Origin: Deltaproteobacteria bacterium
GTDB taxonomy: Bacteria; Desulfobacterota; Deferrimicrobia; Deferrimicrobiales; Deferrimicrobiaceae
NCBI GenBank assembly: GCA_017889845.1
Contig: JAGGAJ010000026.1
Span: 1-24,674 of the forward strand
Direction of reading: 5' to 3'
Length of the DNA: 24,674 bases
Within the stretch, counting starts at the first letter, position 1. Every line of letters starts with the position of its first letter. The translations under genes and the position numbers were made by a program. Of this stretch, positions 14,490-22,110 are shown piece after piece. Under the pieces are notes generated by a model. The model had not been told where the DNA came from and made no database searches. It worked only from the letters and a program-made list of their open reading frames with translations.

Positions 14490-15080
14490 ATGTCCTTCAT
14501 CAACTACTCCTCCCGCGAGATCAACTGCAAGATCGTCTACTACGGCCCCGGCCTCTGCGGGAAGACGACCAACCTCCAGTACATCTACAAGCGCATGACC
14601 CCCGAGACGCGGGGGAAGATGATTTCCCTCGCCACCGAGACGGAGCGGACCCTCTTCTTCGACTTCCTCCCCCTGTCCCTCGGGGAGGTGCGGGGCTTCA
14701 AGACCCGGTTCCACCTCTACACCGTACCGGGGCAGGTCTTCTACGACGCCAGCCGGCGCCTCATCCTCCGGGGGGTGGACGGCGTGGTCTTCTGCGCCGA
14801 CTCCCAGCTTACCCGCATGGACGCCAACGTGGAGTCCATGGAGAACCTGCGGGTGAACCTGCAGGAGCAGGGGCGCAACCCGGACAGGGCCCCCCTCGTC
14901 ATCCAGTACAACAAGCGGGACCTGCAAAACACCGCCTCCCTGGCGGAACTGCACGCCCTGCTGAACCAGCGCAACGTCCCCGAGTTCGAGGCGTCCGCCA
15001 ACCGTGGGATCGGCGTCTTCGAAACGCTGAAATCCGTCATCAAGCTCGTCCTGATCGACCTGAAAAGGGGCGGACGCTAG
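14490..15080 (+). CDS. mglA: MglA-like small Ras-type GTPase
   Basis: The 196-residue GTPase has all nucleotide-binding motifs: P-loop GPGLCGKTTN (19-28), the MglA-type G3 TVPGQ instead of DTAGQ, G4 NKRD and a G5-like EASANRGIGV. In Myxococcus MglA sets cell polarity for motility together with its GAP MglB; in other Deltaproteobacteria the same gene pair is widespread without known function. The predicted MglB-like partner lies just upstream but is broken. The original Roadblock stop would be 13 bases before this ATG, consistent with an operon. Confidence 0.92.
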   Translation: MSFINYSSREINCKIVYYGPGLCGKTTNLQYIYKRMTPETRGKMISLATETERTLFFDFLPLSLGEVRGFKTRFHLYTVPGQVFYDASRRLILRGVDGVVFCADSQLTRMDANVESMENLRVNLQEQGRNPDRAPLVIQYNKRDLQNTASLAELHALLNQRNVPEFEASANRGIGVFETLKSVIKLVLIDLKRGGR

Positions 15081-15109
15081 CCCGTCCTCCGCGCGGAGCG
15101 TTACCCCGC

Positions 15110-16045
15110 ATGCAGCCGTTCGAGCTCATCGTCAGCGTAGCATGCCCCGGGGAACTCTCGGGCACGGACCTCTCCCCGTACGACGCGGTGTGCCTCGGAA
15201 GCCCGTACTGCCGGCGCGTGGACGGGAACTACGCGGAGGCACTCGACCTGCTTGCCGGGACCGTTACCCGGCTTCACGGGATGGGGAAGAAGGCGTACGT
15301 CTCCACCCCCGCAACCCCGCGCGAGGCGGACCTGCCCCACGTGGGCCGCCTCGTCGACGCCGCCGCGGCCGCTGGGGCGGATGCGCTGGAGATCCACAAC
15401 ATGGGGGTCCTGCGGATCCTCCGGGAGAAGGGGGGGCCCGTCCCGGCCCACATGGGGGCGTACGCCAACGTCTACACCCACCTCGCCGCCGGGGTGATGC
15501 GGGACGCCGGGGCGGTCCGGGTCCGGCCCAACGCCGAGGTGGCCCTGGAGGAGATGGGGACGATCGCCCTGGAGGGAAGGGTCGAGGTGGAGATCCTCGT
15601 CCACGGCAAGATCCCGCTGGGTGTGGCGGACGGGTGCTTCCTTCTCACGGAGCCGGAGGAGACGGACCCGAAGTGCCCAAAGGCATGCCGCGAGGAACAC
15701 TGGCTCGCTTCGCGCGACTGGGTCCTCAAGACCGTGGGGAAGGGGGTCCTCTCCGGCCGGGACATGTGCATGCTGGAGCATCTCCCGCGACTGGCCCGGG
15801 GCGGTTTCCGGGTATTCCGGGTGGAAGGGCTGTACGAATCGGCGGATTACCGGTCGGAGATCGGGGCCGTCTACCGGGAGGCCCTCTCCAGCGTCTTTGC
15901 GGGGGGGGAGTTCCGGGTGGAAGGACGGTGGGGGGATGTCGTCCGCCGCCACGCCCCGAAGGGGCTCTGCAACGGGTACTACTTCGGGGCCGCCGGCCGG
16001 AAATACGTCGGTTCCGTTTTACAGGACGGGAACTCCGGGGTATAA
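15110..16045 (+). CDS. U32 family protein, UbiV-like iron-sulfur protein
   Basis: A 311-residue TIM-barrel-type protein of the peptidase U32 family. Cysteines C176, C189 and C193 (GC, KCPKAC) plus C34 (SPYCRR) reproduce the spacing of the four [4Fe-4S] ligands reported for E. coli UbiV (39, 180, 193, 197), so this protein is probably UbiV-like. UbiV and UbiU hydroxylate the ubiquinone precursor without oxygen; many organisms with only menaquinone also have U32 proteins with other, often unknown, jobs. ATG 15110 has GCGGAGCG upstream. The following U32 gene may be its partner, but it has its own promoter, and no UbiT-like lipid carrier is in the window. Classical protease activity is doubtful. 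Confidence 0.8.
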   Translation: MQPFELIVSVACPGELSGTDLSPYDAVCLGSPYCRRVDGNYAEALDLLAGTVTRLHGMGKKAYVSTPATPREADLPHVGRLVDAAAAAGADALEIHNMGVLRILREKGGPVPAHMGAYANVYTHLAAGVMRDAGAVRVRPNAEVALEEMGTIALEGRVEVEILVHGKIPLGVADGCFLLTEPEETDPKCPKACREEHWLASRDWVLKTVGKGVLSGRDMCMLEHLPRLARGGFRVFRVEGLYESADYRSEIGAVYREALSSVFAGGEFRVEGRWGDVVRRHAPKGLCNGYYFGAAGRKYVGSVLQDGNSGV

Positions 16046-16046
16046 T
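16018..16046 (+). promoter_or_regulatory. strong sigma-70 type promoter
   Basis: TTTACA (16018-16023) and a perfect TATAAT (16041-16046) are separated by 17 bases. The -10 box contains the stop codon of the UbiV-like gene, and the start of the second U32 gene is about 45 bases downstream of the predicted initiation point. This is the best consensus match in the window. Confidence 0.7.
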
Positions 16047-16097
16047 TCTTCTTTCCGCGTCCCGGGCAACGGGATTCTCAGGAGGTTTTTGACCGAG

Positions 16098-17054
16098 ATG
16101 GCCGAGCTGCTGGCATCCGGCGGGTCGCTGGAGATGGTGCGGACCGCCTTCGAAAACGGTGCGGACGCCGTCTACGTAGGCGCGAAGGGGTGGAGCCGCC
16201 GCCGGGCGCAATACGAGATGGACGATCCCGGGATCGTCGAGGCGGCCCGGTACGCCCGCTCGGTCGGAAAGATCCTCCGGGTCGCCTTCAACACCCTTCC
16301 GGCCTCCGCCGAGGTGCCGCTGTTCCTCGCCCGGACCGACGCCCTGTACGCCGAGGGCGTCCGCGATTTCATCCTCACCGACCCCGGGCTGATGATGGCC
16401 CTGAAGAACCGCCACCCCGACACGATCCTCCACGCGAGCGTGGGGTGCACGATCATCAACGTGCAGGATGCGTTCTTCTACAAGGAGGCGGGAGCCTCCC
16501 AGATCGTGGCCGAGTGCCGCATGGGGATGGAGACCATGCGGAAGATCCGGCGGGAGGCGGGGGTGGGCCTCGAGGTCCTGGTCCACGCCACTACCTGCTT
16601 CACCCTCCTGGGACGCTGCACCATGAGCAGCTACACGAAGCACGAGCACCGGGTCGACGCGGCGGGGAAGGACCACTTCCCCGGAAGCCCCAACCGGGGC
16701 GGTTTGTGCTACCGGATCTGCCTGACGGAGTGGGACCAGGTGGGGGCCGGGGGGGAGGTCGAGGCGGAAGGCATCACGCTCCCGAACCCGGCGTTCTTCC
16801 TCGTCGACGACATCCCCGACCTGATCGACCTGGGCGTGGACACGATCAAGATCCAGGGGCGGGAATACTCCGTCGCGCTGGTCGGGGAGATGGTGCGGTT
16901 CTACCGCGAGCTGATCGACGCCTGCGTGCGGGACCGCTCCTCGTTCCGAATCGAACCGTGGAAGGAGCGGATGGCCCGCATCGCTGCGGAGCGCGACGCC
17001 GAGCGCCGGGAGAAGACCGCGGGGCTCATCGGGGAGTCCCTCACGTCCCCATAA
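16098..17054 (+). CDS. U32 family protein with canonical four-cysteine cluster site
   Basis: The 318-residue protein begins like many U32 members (ELLASGGSLEMVRTAFENGA, then DAVYVG). The U32 signature region reads VHATTCFTLLGRCTMSSY (C167, C174) followed by GGLCYRIC (C204, C208). C-x6-C with a later C-x3-C is the pattern of [4Fe-4S]-binding U32 RNA- or quinone-modifying enzymes such as TrhP, RlhA and UbiU. The first pair also fits UbiU (C169, C176), the second pair does not. An AGGAGG at 16080-16085 is 12 bases before the ATG and 3 before an in-frame TTG at 16089; the ATG was taken. The gene ends just before a large palindrome. Confidence 0.82.
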   Translation: MAELLASGGSLEMVRTAFENGADAVYVGAKGWSRRRAQYEMDDPGIVEAARYARSVGKILRVAFNTLPASAEVPLFLARTDALYAEGVRDFILTDPGLMMALKNRHPDTILHASVGCTIINVQDAFFYKEAGASQIVAECRMGMETMRKIRREAGVGLEVLVHATTCFTLLGRCTMSSYTKHEHRVDAAGKDHFPGSPNRGGLCYRICLTEWDQVGAGGEVEAEGITLPNPAFFLVDDIPDLIDLGVDTIKIQGREYSVALVGEMVRFYRELIDACVRDRSSFRIEPWKERMARIAAERDAERREKTAGLIGESLTSP

Positions 17055-17059
17055 AGTGG

Positions 17060-17242
17060 GAGCCACTAAGCGCCCCAGTTCATGAATGCGGTGTCGCACC
17101 GAGAGCGTCGATGCGCCGCATCCGGCAAGGCGTTGCGACCGAGGCGTACTGGACAGTACGGTGAGGGAGCACAACGAGGCCGGGGCGGATGCAGCGGCGC
17201 TCGAATGCAGCCGGATTCGTGAATTGGGACGCTTAGTGGCTC
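17060..17242. repeat. 183-bp imperfect palindrome (MITE/REP-like element)
   Basis: The outer arms start GAGCCACTAAGCG (17060) and end CGCTTAGTGGCTC (17242), and similarity continues through nearly the whole element with mismatches to a centre CGTACTG-GA-CAGTACG (about 17143-17158). The left arm follows a U32 stop by 5 bases; the right arm supplies the last two codons and the TAA of the small gene on the other strand. Transposase-less mobile repeats with this design act as bidirectional terminators between converging genes. Whether it is dispersed in the genome cannot be told here. Confidence 0.7.
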
Positions 17243-17412
17243 ATGTCCCCTTCCCGGAAATATTCGGCCAGCGCCCGTTCCACCACCAGGTCCGGCGTCA
17301 CCCGGTACTCCCGGCAGAATTCCCTCAGCTGATCGAGGAGCGCCGCCGGCAGCGTCAACGTGACCGGCTCCCGTTCCCCGTTCCCGCCTTTCCCCTTCGC
17401 TCCCGCGCTCAT
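17233..17412 (-). CDS. small ribbon-helix-helix protein coupled to livF
   Basis: The 59-residue product has a flexible Gly/Lys start and then an RHH-like core: a beta strand PVTLTLPAALL followed by helices LDQLREFCREY and TPDLVVERALAEYFREG. This resembles CopG/Arc-type DNA-binding proteins and antitoxins. ATG 17412 overlaps the livF stop (ATGA), with GGAGGGG upstream, so it is translated with the transporter operon. The C-terminal Ser-His and the stop codon come from the palindromic repeat, so the original protein may have ended differently. It could regulate the liv operon; no toxin gene is adjacent. Confidence 0.72.
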   Translation of the reverse strand: MSAGAKGKGGNGEREPVTLTLPAALLDQLREFCREYRVTPDLVVERALAEYFREGDMSH

Positions 17413-18194
17413 CGCCCCTCCCCTGGACCTTTCCCGTCCTCCGTTGTGCCAGATACCCCCACCCCGGGCCGGAAATGCCGACGGAACAATGACAGCAGCG
17501 CCGCCACGTCCGGCGCCTCCGCCCTCGTCCCCTCGTGGACCACCGCGCCGTTGCGGAAGATCACGTGCCGGTCGAGCAGCCGGAGCGCCCCTTCCGCGTC
17601 GTGCTCGGCCAGGACGATTGCCGCTTTCCCCGCCAGCGTCCCCCGGACGACATCGATCACGCGGTCCCGCACCTCCCGGGAAAGCCCCAGGAACGGCTCG
17701 TCCATCAGCAGCAGCGTCGGCTCGCCGATCAGCGCCCGCCCGACGATCAGCATCTGGCGCTCGCCGCCGGAGAGAAGGCCCGCGGGCCGCCTTGCCTTCC
17801 CGCCCAGCACGGGAAACAGGGACAGGACCCGTTCCCGCGCCGCGCCCCGGCGGGAGGGCGGAAGCAGCCACGCCCCCGCGTCGAGGTTCTCCATCACCGT
17901 CATCCGGACCGCCACGCGGGACCGGTCCGAAACGTACCGGATCCCCCGCGCGGCCCGCTCGTGGGCGGGAAGCGCGGTTACGTCCTCCCCGCGGTAGACG
18001 ACCCGTCCCTGCATCGCCGGCAGGAGCCCCGCGACGGCCTTCAGGAACGTGGTCTTTCCCGAACCGTTCGCCCCGAAGATCGCCACCGTCTCGCCCTCCC
18101 GGACGGACAGGGAGACGTCGCGCACCGCCACGACCTGGCCGAACGCGACGGTCAGCTCCCGGACCTTGAGGGTTCCGCCCGAGGGTCCCCGCAA
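17409..18194 (-). CDS. livF: branched-chain amino acid-type ABC transporter ATP-binding protein LivF
   Basis: A 261-residue ABC ATPase, one of two that power a LivHM-type permease. Walker A GANGSGKT (41-48), signature LSGGERQ (141-147), Walker B LLLMDEP (D165, E166) and the switch histidine H198 (EHD) are present. The start is a TTG one codon after the livG stop and in the same frame as livG; there is no ATG or GTG before the conserved VRELTVAFG. About 30 C-terminal residues (Gly/Thr/Glu-rich) go beyond the usual end. The window's order livK-H-M-G-F is the common one, and the substrate may be an amino acid, urea or another small amide or acid. Confidence 0.9.
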   Translation of the reverse strand: MRGPSGGTLKVRELTVAFGQVVAVRDVSLSVREGETVAIFGANGSGKTTFLKAVAGLLPAMQGRVVYRGEDVTALPAHERAARGIRYVSDRSRVAVRMTVMENLDAGAWLLPPSRRGAARERVLSLFPVLGGKARRPAGLLSGGERQMLIVGRALIGEPTLLLMDEPFLGLSREVRDRVIDVVRGTLAGKAAIVLAEHDAEGALRLLDRHVIFRNGAVVHEGTRAEAPDVAALLSLFRRHFRPGVGVSGTTEDGKGPGEGR

Positions 18195-18197
18195 CCG

Positions 18198-18872
18198 CTA
18201 CACCGTCCTCTCCCGCGCGATCCTCCCCTCCTCGAGATAGAGGATCCGGCGGCACGTCGAAGAAAGCAACATCCGGTTGTGGGAGATGAGGAGGTACGCG
18301 GCCCCGCCTTCCCGGTTCGCCGCCCGCAGCAATGCCAGGAGATCCTCCTCGTCCGCGGCGGAAAGGGCGGAGAAGAGCTCGTCCAGGATCAGGAGCTTCG
18401 GCCGGCACGCGAGGGCCCGGGCGAACTCCAGGCGGCGCAGGCAACCCTGGGACAGGCTCGCGCACGGGACGAACCGCTGATCGAACAGGCCCGACCGGGA
18501 CAGGATCTCCTCGATCCCTTCGTCCCGGCCGCCTCCCGTTGGCCGGGGGACGGCGGCCGCAAGCGCGACCCGCACCGCCTCGTGGACCGTAAGGGACGGG
18601 TACGGGTGGGGAATCTGGAACGTCCTCGCCATCCCGAGGCGGTACCGGGCGTCCAGCGGCAGACGGGTGACGTACCGGCCCTCGAAGGCGATCGACCCCT
18701 CGTCCGGGAGCAGGAGCCCGGAGAGGACGTTCGCCAGGGTGGTCTTCCCGGACCCGTTGGGGCCGAAGAGCCCGACCGTCTCCCCCGGGGCGATCGACAG
18801 GGTGACGCCGTCGAGCACCCGCGTGCCGTCGAACGATTTCCCGATTCCCGTCGCCGCGAGGAGCGCCGTCAC
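18198..18872 (-). CDS. livG: ABC transporter ATP-binding protein LivG, divergent
   Basis: The 224-residue ATPase has Walker A GPNGSGKT (37-44), the LivG-typical GMARTFQIPHPYPSLTV with Q86, and H198. It departs from the usual consensus elsewhere: the signature is LSQGCLRRLEFARAL rather than LSYG/LSGG, and Walker B is LLILDELFSAL instead of the usual LLLDEPxxG. The catalytic glutamate (E165) is kept. It is about 30 residues shorter than common LivG. The GTG start at 18872 overlaps the livM stop by 4 bases and has GGGAGGG upstream. Confidence 0.87.
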   Translation of the reverse strand: MTALLAATGIGKSFDGTRVLDGVTLSIAPGETVGLFGPNGSGKTTLANVLSGLLLPDEGSIAFEGRYVTRLPLDARYRLGMARTFQIPHPYPSLTVHEAVRVALAAAVPRPTGGGRDEGIEEILSRSGLFDQRFVPCASLSQGCLRRLEFARALACRPKLLILDELFSALSAADEEDLLALLRAANREGGAAYLLISHNRMLLSSTCRRILYLEEGRIARERTV

Positions 18873-19909
18873 GCCGACCCTCCCGGAGGGGCTTCGCCGC
18901 CCCGACGGCGCCGGCCCCCGCGGTTCCTATCCCGCGATCGGAGGCGGGCGGCGACCTCCCGGGCCGTCCCGGCGACGCCCCCCGGGAAGAACCGCAGCGT
19001 TACCAGCAGCGTTCCGGCGTACAGCAGTACCCGCGCGGCGGGCGGAAGGGAGAGTCCCTGGAACAGGGCGTGGAGCGCCAGCGCGGCCACCACCGGCCCG
19101 ACCACGGTCCCGCGCCCCCCGACGGCGGCGAAGGTGGCCGCCTGGAAGGAGAGCTCCAGCGAGAGGTCCCCCGCCGTGGCCCTCCCCACGTGGGCGGCGT
19201 ACCCCGCCCCTGCCGCGCCGGCGAAGGCGGAACCCACGATGAAGGCGAGCCGCCGGAACCGGCCGATCGGCACCCCCGACGCCTGGGCGGTCAGCGGGCT
19301 TCCCGCGACGGCGCGCAGGACGAGCCCCGATTCCGAGCGGGAGAAACGCAGGATCCCCCAGGTGGACAGGCACAGGAACGCCAGCGCCGCGTAGTAGGAC
19401 GCGATGGGAGGCGCATCCCCCCACGGGAGGACGACGGGGATACCGCCTTCGCCTCCCCACGCGTATCCCCCGGGCCCGGAGAGGAAGGCGTGCCCCGCGG
19501 CAATCTCGTGCGCCGCCTCCGCGAGGGCGAGCGTGAGGACGGCGACGAACGGGCCCGACAGGGGCGACGCGAGCTGGCCTACTCCTGCGCCCGCCGCCGT
19601 CGCCAGGAGGACCGCCGCCGCCGCGGCGAGGGGAAAGGGCCACCCGGCCAGCCGGGTGAGCAGCGCGCAGGCGTACGTCGCCGCGCCGAACGGGAGGGCG
19701 TGGCCCAGCGTGACCTGCCCCGCGATGCCGCCGACGACGTCCCACGACGCGGCGAAGGCGGCGAGGAGGAACCCCGTGGTGAGCACGTCGAGCAGGTAGG
19801 CGTCCGGGTAGGAGAGGGGGAACAGGAGGAGCAGGCCGATCCCCGCCGCGAGCCACCCGCCTCGTATCTGTGTCGCCCAACCGGAAGAAAGGGGCGCCGG
19901 CCGGATCAT
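18869..19909 (-). CDS. livM: ABC transporter permease LivM
   Basis: A 346-residue, very hydrophobic inner-membrane permease. The family motif region is visible in ASWDVVGGIAGQVTLGHALPFG and later GLVLRAVAGSPLTAQASGVP, where the EAA-like loop contacts the ATPases. Repeated Ala/Leu/Val-rich segments predict about eight to ten membrane helices. The ATG at 19909 has only a weak ribosome site (GGAAGC) and lies 128 bases after the livH stop, unlike the other junctions of this operon, which overlap or nearly touch. The C-terminal tail is Arg/Gly-rich. Confidence 0.9.
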   Translation of the reverse strand: MIRPAPLSSGWATQIRGGWLAAGIGLLLLFPLSYPDAYLLDVLTTGFLLAAFAASWDVVGGIAGQVTLGHALPFGAATYACALLTRLAGWPFPLAAAAAVLLATAAGAGVGQLASPLSGPFVAVLTLALAEAAHEIAAGHAFLSGPGGYAWGGEGGIPVVLPWGDAPPIASYYAALAFLCLSTWGILRFSRSESGLVLRAVAGSPLTAQASGVPIGRFRRLAFIVGSAFAGAAGAGYAAHVGRATAGDLSLELSFQAATFAAVGGRGTVVGPVVAALALHALFQGLSLPPAARVLLYAGTLLVTLRFFPGGVAGTAREVAARLRSRDRNRGGRRRRGGEAPPGGSA

Positions 19910-20037
19910 TGCTTCCAACCGGAGCCGAAAGCGCAGCGGAGTGGAAGCCCCCCGCCCCGCCACGGGCTTTGCGCCGGCGGGGTCCCCCCGCGGAGCAAGA
20001 CCTTGGGGGCACGAGCTTCCGGCACCTGGGTTTGCAT
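19910..20037 (-). repeat. structured GC-rich insert between livH and livM
   Basis: Read on the minus strand this 128-base spacer has several stem-loops: GTGCCCCC with GGGGGGAC (one mismatch), CCCGCC with GGCGGG, and GCTTCCA with TGGAAGC (19911-19947). A 43-codon frame fills it exactly, from an ATG directly after the livH TAA to a TGA overlapping the livM ATG. Its product is rich in Pro, Arg and Gly and resembles no protein, so it is more likely a translated repeat. It probably represents a dispersed palindromic repeat that kept coupling intact. Confidence 0.45.
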
Positions 20038-20895
20038 TTAGTCCCGCCTCCCCGGAACCGCGACGATCCCCGTGGGGCGCGCCGACAGCAGCAGGGCCAC
20101 CGAGCACAGCAGGGCGACGTACGACCACTGCGGGGAGAGGTAGTAGGCGCACGCGTTCCCGAGCACCCCCAGCGCGATGGAGAGGAGGAAGGTCGCTCCG
20201 ACCGAATCCATCCCCGCCACGATCACCACGATCAGGGAGAGGACCAGAGGGCCGCGCCCCATCGTCGGGGTGATCGCCCCCGCGGGCGCGAGGAGCGCCC
20301 CCGCGGCTGCCGCCATCGCGCACGCGCCGCCGAAGGTCAGGTACCGGACCGCCTCCACGTCGATCCCCACGGAGGAAGCGATCTCCTCGTCCTCGGCCAC
20401 GAGCTTCAATGGCAGCCCCGGGCGGCAGACCAGGAGGATCCGGAGCGCCCCGAGGATCGCCGCGGAGGCGAGGAAGGCGACGGCCCCCCACCGGCGGACG
20501 ACGACCCCGAACGGGCCCGGCCACGGCGCCCCCCCGTCGACCGCTAGAGGGTGAGGCCCCCACGCCAGCTGCGCCGCCTGCTCGAAGAGGAGGGCGCACG
20601 CCAGCGTCCCCACGGGGAGGGCGAAGGGGTGGCTGCGGGCGGGGTTGATGAAGCTCTTGCCGAGGAAGACGCCGAACGCGAATGCGATCGCCGCCGCCAG
20701 CGGCACCGCGACGGGGCCGCCGATCCCCCGGTCTGCCATGGCGTACGCGACGTACGCCCCGAGGGTGAAGAAGGCGCCGTGGGAAAGGTTGACGACCTTC
20801 ACCACGCCGAGGATCAGCGACATGCCCGCCGCCATCAGCGCGTACGCGCCACCGGCGACCAGCCCGTCGAGGAGGACCTGTGGAAGGGGGGACAC
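20038..20895 (-). CDS. livH: ABC transporter permease LivH
   Basis: The 285-residue permease begins LLDGLVAGGAYALMAAGMSLI and contains VVNLSHGAFFTLGAY, both LivH hallmarks, and near the middle LVAEDEEIASSVGIDVEAVR, the ATPase contact loop. About eight hydrophobic helices can be outlined. The GTG at 20895 was taken as start; no clear ribosome site precedes it, and the livK stop is 15 bases upstream. It pairs with LivM to form the membrane channel. Confidence 0.92.
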   Translation of the reverse strand: MSPLPQVLLDGLVAGGAYALMAAGMSLILGVVKVVNLSHGAFFTLGAYVAYAMADRGIGGPVAVPLAAAIAFAFGVFLGKSFINPARSHPFALPVGTLACALLFEQAAQLAWGPHPLAVDGGAPWPGPFGVVVRRWGAVAFLASAAILGALRILLVCRPGLPLKLVAEDEEIASSVGIDVEAVRYLTFGGACAMAAAAGALLAPAGAITPTMGRGPLVLSLIVVIVAGMDSVGATFLLSIALGVLGNACAYYLSPQWSYVALLCSVALLLSARPTGIVAVPGRRD

Positions 20896-20910
20896 GCGGT
20901 ACGCAGCCGG

Positions 20911-22110
20911 TCAGCGCGGGGGGAACACGATCCGCGCGCCGTCCCGCTCCCATCGGACGACGGTCCCGCGCAGGTCGCCGGGTCCCGTCCCCCACCTGGC
21001 CTGGTGGTCCGCGTCGAACCGGTACGTGCCCGCCACACCTTGGAACGCCCCCATCTCGAGCGCCGCGATGGCCCCGGCGGCGTCCAGGCTCCCGGCCTTC
21101 CGCCAGGCCGCCGCGAGCACGCCCACGGCGTCGTAGGGGAGGGTGTCGCTGTAGCCTACGGGCGGGGCCCCGTACCGCCGTTCGTACCGCACGGCGTATT
21201 CCGTCGCGGCGGCGGATGCGCCGCTCCACGCAGCGGCCTGCACGAATAGAGGGCCGGAGAGCGGGAGGGACGCGGCGAGACGGGCATCCCCCAGAGCGCC
21301 GCCGATGGAGAAGACGGGGAGGCCGGGAGCCACCTCGCGCAGCCGCTTCAGGAACGACACGGAATTCCTCCCCGGGTCGCCCAGGACGACGATGTCCGGC
21401 GCGCTTCCCGCGGCGGCCACCGCCACGGGGTCGAAGGCCGGGTTGCCGGGGCTGTAGTAGGAGACGTACGCCGGGGAAATCCCCGCCCGCGCGGCGGTCC
21501 GCCCGAGCGCGTCCCCCAGTTCCCGGTTCCACCGGATTCCCGCCCCGACGAAAGCGTACCGCCGCACGGATCGGTCCGAGAGGAAGGCCACCACGAGCTC
21601 CGCCCACTGGGGGATCGAGTACCCGACGCGGAAAACGTACCGGTACCTCGCGGGCTCGTCGCGCACCCGGTCGGTGATCTCGGCCGTCGCGGCGACGGGG
21701 ACGATCAGCACCTTCCGGTGGGAGGCCGCCACCTCCATGACTCCAACCGTCTCCTCCGACAGGTACGCCCCGACGAGTGCGGAAACCTTTTCCCGCGAGA
21801 CCAGCCTGAGCGCCTCCGACTTCGCCACGTCCACCCGCCCCTGGGTGTCCGCCGCGACCACCTCCACCCGGCGCCCGAGGACGCCCCCTTCCGAGTTCGC
21901 CTGCTCCGCGGCGAGTGTGGCCGCCTGGACGAACGACGTCCCGCCGGCGGCGTAGGGACCGGAGAGGGGGGCGAGCACACCGATCCGCACGGCATCGCCC
22001 GGTTTGTCCGCCGGGAAGACCGGCATGGCGATGATCGCGTGAAGAAAAACGGCGGAAAGGACGATGAGGGAACCGGGAAAGAGCGTGCGTGGGTACGAAC
22101 GGGTGTCCAA
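20911..22110 (-). CDS. livK: periplasmic substrate-binding protein of Liv-type ABC transporter
   Basis: A 399-residue type I periplasmic binding protein, first gene of the operon. An N-terminal signal segment (hydrophobic about residues 14-30, ending FPA) precedes the mature start VRIGVLAPLSGPYAAGG. The typical EQANSEGGVLGRRVEVV and PYDAVGVLAAAW regions follow. No lipobox cysteine is seen, so it is soluble in the periplasm. The start is a TTG at 22110 preceded by GGAAACCGGAA. Ligand identity is not predictable; the Leu/Ile/Val family also binds urea, amides and aromatic acids. Confidence 0.9.
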   Translation of the reverse strand: MDTRSYPRTLFPGSLIVLSAVFLHAIIAMPVFPADKPGDAVRIGVLAPLSGPYAAGGTSFVQAATLAAEQANSEGGVLGRRVEVVAADTQGRVDVAKSEALRLVSREKVSALVGAYLSEETVGVMEVAASHRKVLIVPVAATAEITDRVRDEPARYRYVFRVGYSIPQWAELVVAFLSDRSVRRYAFVGAGIRWNRELGDALGRTAARAGISPAYVSYYSPGNPAFDPVAVAAAGSAPDIVVLGDPGRNSVSFLKRLREVAPGLPVFSIGGALGDARLAASLPLSGPLFVQAAAWSGASAAATEYAVRYERRYGAPPVGYSDTLPYDAVGVLAAAWRKAGSLDAAGAIAALEMGAFQGVAGTYRFDADHQARWGTGPGDLRGTVVRWERDGARIVFPPR

